Source of the DNA: Planctomycetota bacterium
GTDB taxonomy: Bacteria > Planctomycetota > UBA1135 > UBA2386
Direction: 5' to 3'
Assembly: GCA_003235605.1 (NCBI GenBank)
Contig: QJVU01000193.1
Coordinates: forward strand, 1 to 8,182
Length of the DNA stretch: 8,182 nucleotides
Both the position numbers and the translations under genes were made by a program. Under the pieces are notes generated by a model. It did no database searches, had not been told where the DNA came from, and worked only from the letters and a program-made list of their open reading frames with translations. Shown piece by piece: positions 6,094 to 8,182 of this stretch (position 1 is its first letter; every line of letters begins with the position of its first letter).

Positions 6094-7077
6094 CTACTGC
6101 TTCTTCTTGAATACCGGGTTCACGATTGCCACCTTCAGGTGGACAGGCTCGGCGGGAGTGGAACGCTGTGGTCCCACACACCGCACGTTGGCAATCTTGT
6201 CCAGGGTCTCGAAGCCACTCTCCAGCTCGCCGAACGCCGTGTACTTGCCGTCCAGCCCGCGGTTCGGGGCGTGCATGATGAAGAACTGGCACCCGGCGGA
6301 ATCCGGGTCGTTGGAGCGGGCCATGGACAGGACCCCGCGCAGGTGGCGGAGATCGTTGAACTCGGCCTTGACCTTGTAGCCGGGATCGCCGGTGCCTGGC
6401 ATCCCGACAGCACCCTCCTTGGTATTGGGACAGCCGCCCTGGATCATGAAGCCCCGGATGACCCGGTGGAACCTCGTGCCATCGTAGAAACCCTCCTTGG
6501 CCAGCTTGACGAAGTTGCGCACGTGTCGCGGCGCCTTGTCAGGCCGGAACTTGAGGGTCATGTTGCCCAGGCTCGTAACCAGCGTGACCGTCGTCTTGGT
6601 CAGGTCCAGGTCATCCAGCTTGACCTTCGCCATGTCCGGGGCCACCGTCACCGTCGTACCGACACCGACGAACCTCGGCCAAGCGAACGTGACCCGCGCC
6701 ATGTCCTTGGGGGCGCCCTGGGGGAACACCTGTTTGCACGAGATCGTGATGGTGCGCTCGATCTTGGTGCCGGCGGCGAGCTTCACGTCGCCGCTCACCA
6801 CATTGCGGAGCTTGGGCCCGTCCTTGCCATCGATCTTCACCTCGAGATCCCAGCCCGCCAGGATCGTGGCATTGACCACCGAGTCCTCGCGGGCATCCAC
6901 CCGCAAGACAAGCTCCACATCGCCGTCCGACAGCACCACGTCGTTCTTGGCAGAAAGGGTCACCTCGCATCCACGCTTGTTGGCGCCGGAGGCATCCTGC
7001 GCGGAGGAAACTCCAGCCTGGGACATTACGCCAGCGGAGAGCAGGGTCGCCGCCAGTAGCAAACTCTTCATTCTCAT
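6094..7077 (-). CDS. Secreted cyclophilin-type peptidyl-prolyl cis-trans isomerase with novel N-terminal domain
   Basis: A 327-residue exported prolyl isomerase. Residues 1-26 are a classical Sec signal: MRMK, then the hydrophobic SLLLAATLLSAGVM, with likely cleavage at SSA|QD. Residues 35-155 form a domain rich in beta-strand-like alternation (VELVLRVDA, WDLEVKIDG, RTITISC) that I cannot name. It has two cysteines, C37 and C114, that could pair outside the cytoplasm. The cyclophilin domain spans about 163-325, with FHRV (203-206; R205), GFMIQGG (209-215), GVLSMAR (248-254), CQFFIM (263-268) and LDGKYTAFG (275-283), so it should be active. ATG 7077 follows a purine-rich AGAAGAGACC. A second ATG two codons later is possible, and the open frame upstream to 7158 would overlap the thiolase. 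It lies 43 bp after the thiolase and 23 bp before its cytoplasmic paralogue. It probably folds envelope or periplasmic proteins. Confidence 0.93.
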   Translation of the reverse strand: MRMKSLLLAATLLSAGVMSQAGVSSAQDASGANKRGCEVTLSAKNDVVLSDGDVELVLRVDAREDSVVNATILAGWDLEVKIDGKDGPKLRNVVSGDVKLAAGTKIERTITISCKQVFPQGAPKDMARVTFAWPRFVGVGTTVTVAPDMAKVKLDDLDLTKTTVTLVTSLGNMTLKFRPDKAPRHVRNFVKLAKEGFYDGTRFHRVIRGFMIQGGCPNTKEGAVGMPGTGDPGYKVKAEFNDLRHLRGVLSMARSNDPDSAGCQFFIMHAPNRGLDGKYTAFGELESGFETLDKIANVRCVGPQRSTPAEPVHLKVAIVNPVFKKKQ

Positions 7078-7120
7078 GGTCTCTTCTGGTTGAGGGTTGA
7101 AGTGGGACTTGTGAGCGTCG

Positions 7121-8182
7121 TCAGCGGGACTCCAGGGACAGGGCCATGCCCATGCCACCGCTCATGCAAAGCGTGGCCAGACCCTTCCGGGCTCCCCGCC
7201 GGCGCATCTCATGGAGCAGGGTCACGACGATCCGCGCACCCGTGGCGCCGATGGGATGGCCGAGGGCGATGGCCCCGCCATTGACGTTCACACGTTCCAT
7301 GTCCAGCGAAAGCTCCCGGTCACAGGCAATCACCTGGGCCGCAAAAGCCTCGTTGAGCTCGATCAGGTCGTAGGCATCGAGAGGATCGCCTGTCTTCTCC
7401 AACAGCTGGCGCACCGCCGGCACCGGTCCAATGCCCATCGTCCGCGGCGAGCAGCCCGCCACGGCGGACCCCCCCAGGTAGGCCAAGGGTGCGAGCCCCC
7501 GCCGCCGGGCCTCGTCCTCGGTCATGAGCAACAGCGCAGCAGCGCCATCGGTGATGCCCGACGAGTTGCCCGCATGGACGGTTCCGTTCTCCGGGCGGAA
7601 CACCGGCGGCAGCTTGGAAAGAGCCTCGATCGTGACTCCCGGCCGCACGTGCTCGTCGGAATCGACGGTCCGGGTCGTCTTGCGTTCCACCACGGTCACC
7701 GGGACGATCTCCTCGGCGAAGCGGCCTTCCCTCTGCGCGGCCTCGGCACGCTGGTGAGACCGCAGGGCGTACTCGTCCTGTTCCCTTCGATCGATCCTGA
7801 AGTCGTCGGCCAGGTATTCCGCAGTCATGCCCATCGGCTCCTTGAGGATGCCGCAGGTGAAACCGTCCTGATAGTTGCCATCGAGTGCCTTGTCATGGCC
7901 CAGGCGGTATCCCGTGCGCATGTTCGGGAGCAGGAACGGAATGTTGGTCATGCTCTCCATGCCGCCGACCAGCACGATCTTCCGGCCGTCCAGCAGCAGG
8001 CTCGCGCGGCCCAGGTCCAGGCACTTCAGGCTGGACCCACAGGCCTTGTTCACCGTGTAGGCTGGTGCCTCCTCGGGACAGCCGCTGCGGATGGCCACCT
8101 GTCGTGCCGGGTTCGGTCCCGACCCGAGCTGCCGGGCCTGGCCGAAGATCACCTCCTCCACGTCACCCGCCTCCACCCCCGC
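7121..8182 (-). CDS. Acetyl-CoA acetyltransferase (thiolase), N-terminus missing at window edge
   Basis: The visible 353 residues cover most of a thiolase; family members are about 390-395 residues, so roughly 40 N-terminal residues lie beyond the edge. The enzyme condenses two acetyl-CoA to acetoacetyl-CoA or cleaves 3-ketoacyl-CoA. Counting from the first visible codon, the nucleophile is C48 in [15 protein letters not shown] (277-282) carries the Asn. [16 protein letters not shown] carries H309. The second catalytic cysteine is C339 in [12 protein letters not shown]. The spacing between these residues matches the Zoogloea-type enzyme to within two residues. [15 protein letters not shown] and VGGMESMTN are further hallmarks. 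The last motif reads C-M-S-G-G rather than the common C-I-G-G-G, a mild variant. In-frame GTG at 8176 is not the real start because the frame stays open and homology continues. It is the first visible gene of the operon with two prolyl isomerases and an enoyl-CoA hydratase, pointing to beta-oxidation or acetoacetyl-CoA supply. Confidence 0.95.
   Translation of the reverse strand, partial: AGVEAGDVEEVIFGQARQLGSGPNPARQVAIRSGCPEEAPAYTVNKACGSSLKCLDLGRASLLLDGRKIVLVGGMESMTNIPFLLPNMRTGYRLGHDKALDGNYQDGFTCGILKEPMGMTAEYLADDFRIDRREQDEYALRSHQRAEAAQREGRFAEEIVPVTVVERKTTRTVDSDEHVRPGVTIEALSKLPPVFRPENGTVHAGNSSGITDGAAALLLMTEDEARRRGLAPLAYLGGSAVAGCSPRTMGIGPVPAVRQLLEKTGDPLDAYDLIELNEAFAAQVIACDRELSLDMERVNVNGGAIALGHPIGATGARIVVTLLHEMRRRGARKGLATLCMSGGMGMALSLESR

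Noticed and set aside
6071..6292. 74-residue N-terminal extension of the cytoplasmic prolyl isomerase
   Set aside because: It overlaps the 3' end of the secreted paralogue, is Arg/Pro-rich, and bypasses the strong AAGGAGGAG site at 6073-6081.

Overview
The window is high-GC bacterial DNA carrying six protein genes plus one partial gene at the left edge. Signal peptides, a lipobox, GT-C type membrane glycosyltransferases and a surface glycosidase suggest a bacterium that exports lipoproteins, probably Gram-negative. The mix of genes would suit Planctomycetota or another deep high-GC lineage, but nothing in the sequence fixes the phylum.

Layout, left to right. (1) The reverse-strand 5' part of a membrane protein (1-378) resembles GT39/ArnT-like GT-C glycosyltransferases. 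(2) A 137-bp divergent spacer follows (379-515). (3) A complete forward-strand GT-C glycosyltransferase-like protein (516-2201) has an N-terminal multi-pass membrane part and a soluble C-terminal domain of about 175 residues. (4) A tight convergent junction follows, with a small imperfect hairpin (2202-2224). (5) A reverse-strand GH3 beta-glycosidase (2219-4660) is predicted to be a lipoprotein. It carries a collagen-like Gly-X-Y minisatellite insertion (3131-3229). (6) A perfect 28-bp inverted repeat with a 9-nt loop (4643-4707) fills the whole gap between GH3 and the gene upstream of it. (7) A reverse-strand cluster runs, in transcription order, as thiolase (8182-7121, N-terminus off the edge), secreted cyclophilin-type prolyl isomerase (7077-6094), cytoplasmic cyclophilin-type prolyl isomerase (6070-5495) and enoyl-CoA hydratase (5498-4707).

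How the genes fit together. Thiolase and enoyl-CoA hydratase are two steps of fatty-acid beta-oxidation or acetoacetyl-CoA metabolism. They enclose a tandem, clearly paralogous pair of prolyl isomerases, one exported and one not. Spacings of 43 and 23 bp and a 4-bp ATGA overlap argue for one operon. GH3 lies downstream in the same direction but is separated by the hairpin, so it may be a separate or conditionally read-through unit. I see no CRISPR array, tRNA, rRNA, transposase or phage gene. The features that ordinary annotation does not explain are the 28-bp palindrome over the GH3 start, the in-frame 9-bp repeat tract in GH3, and the paired prolyl isomerases inside a CoA-metabolism operon.
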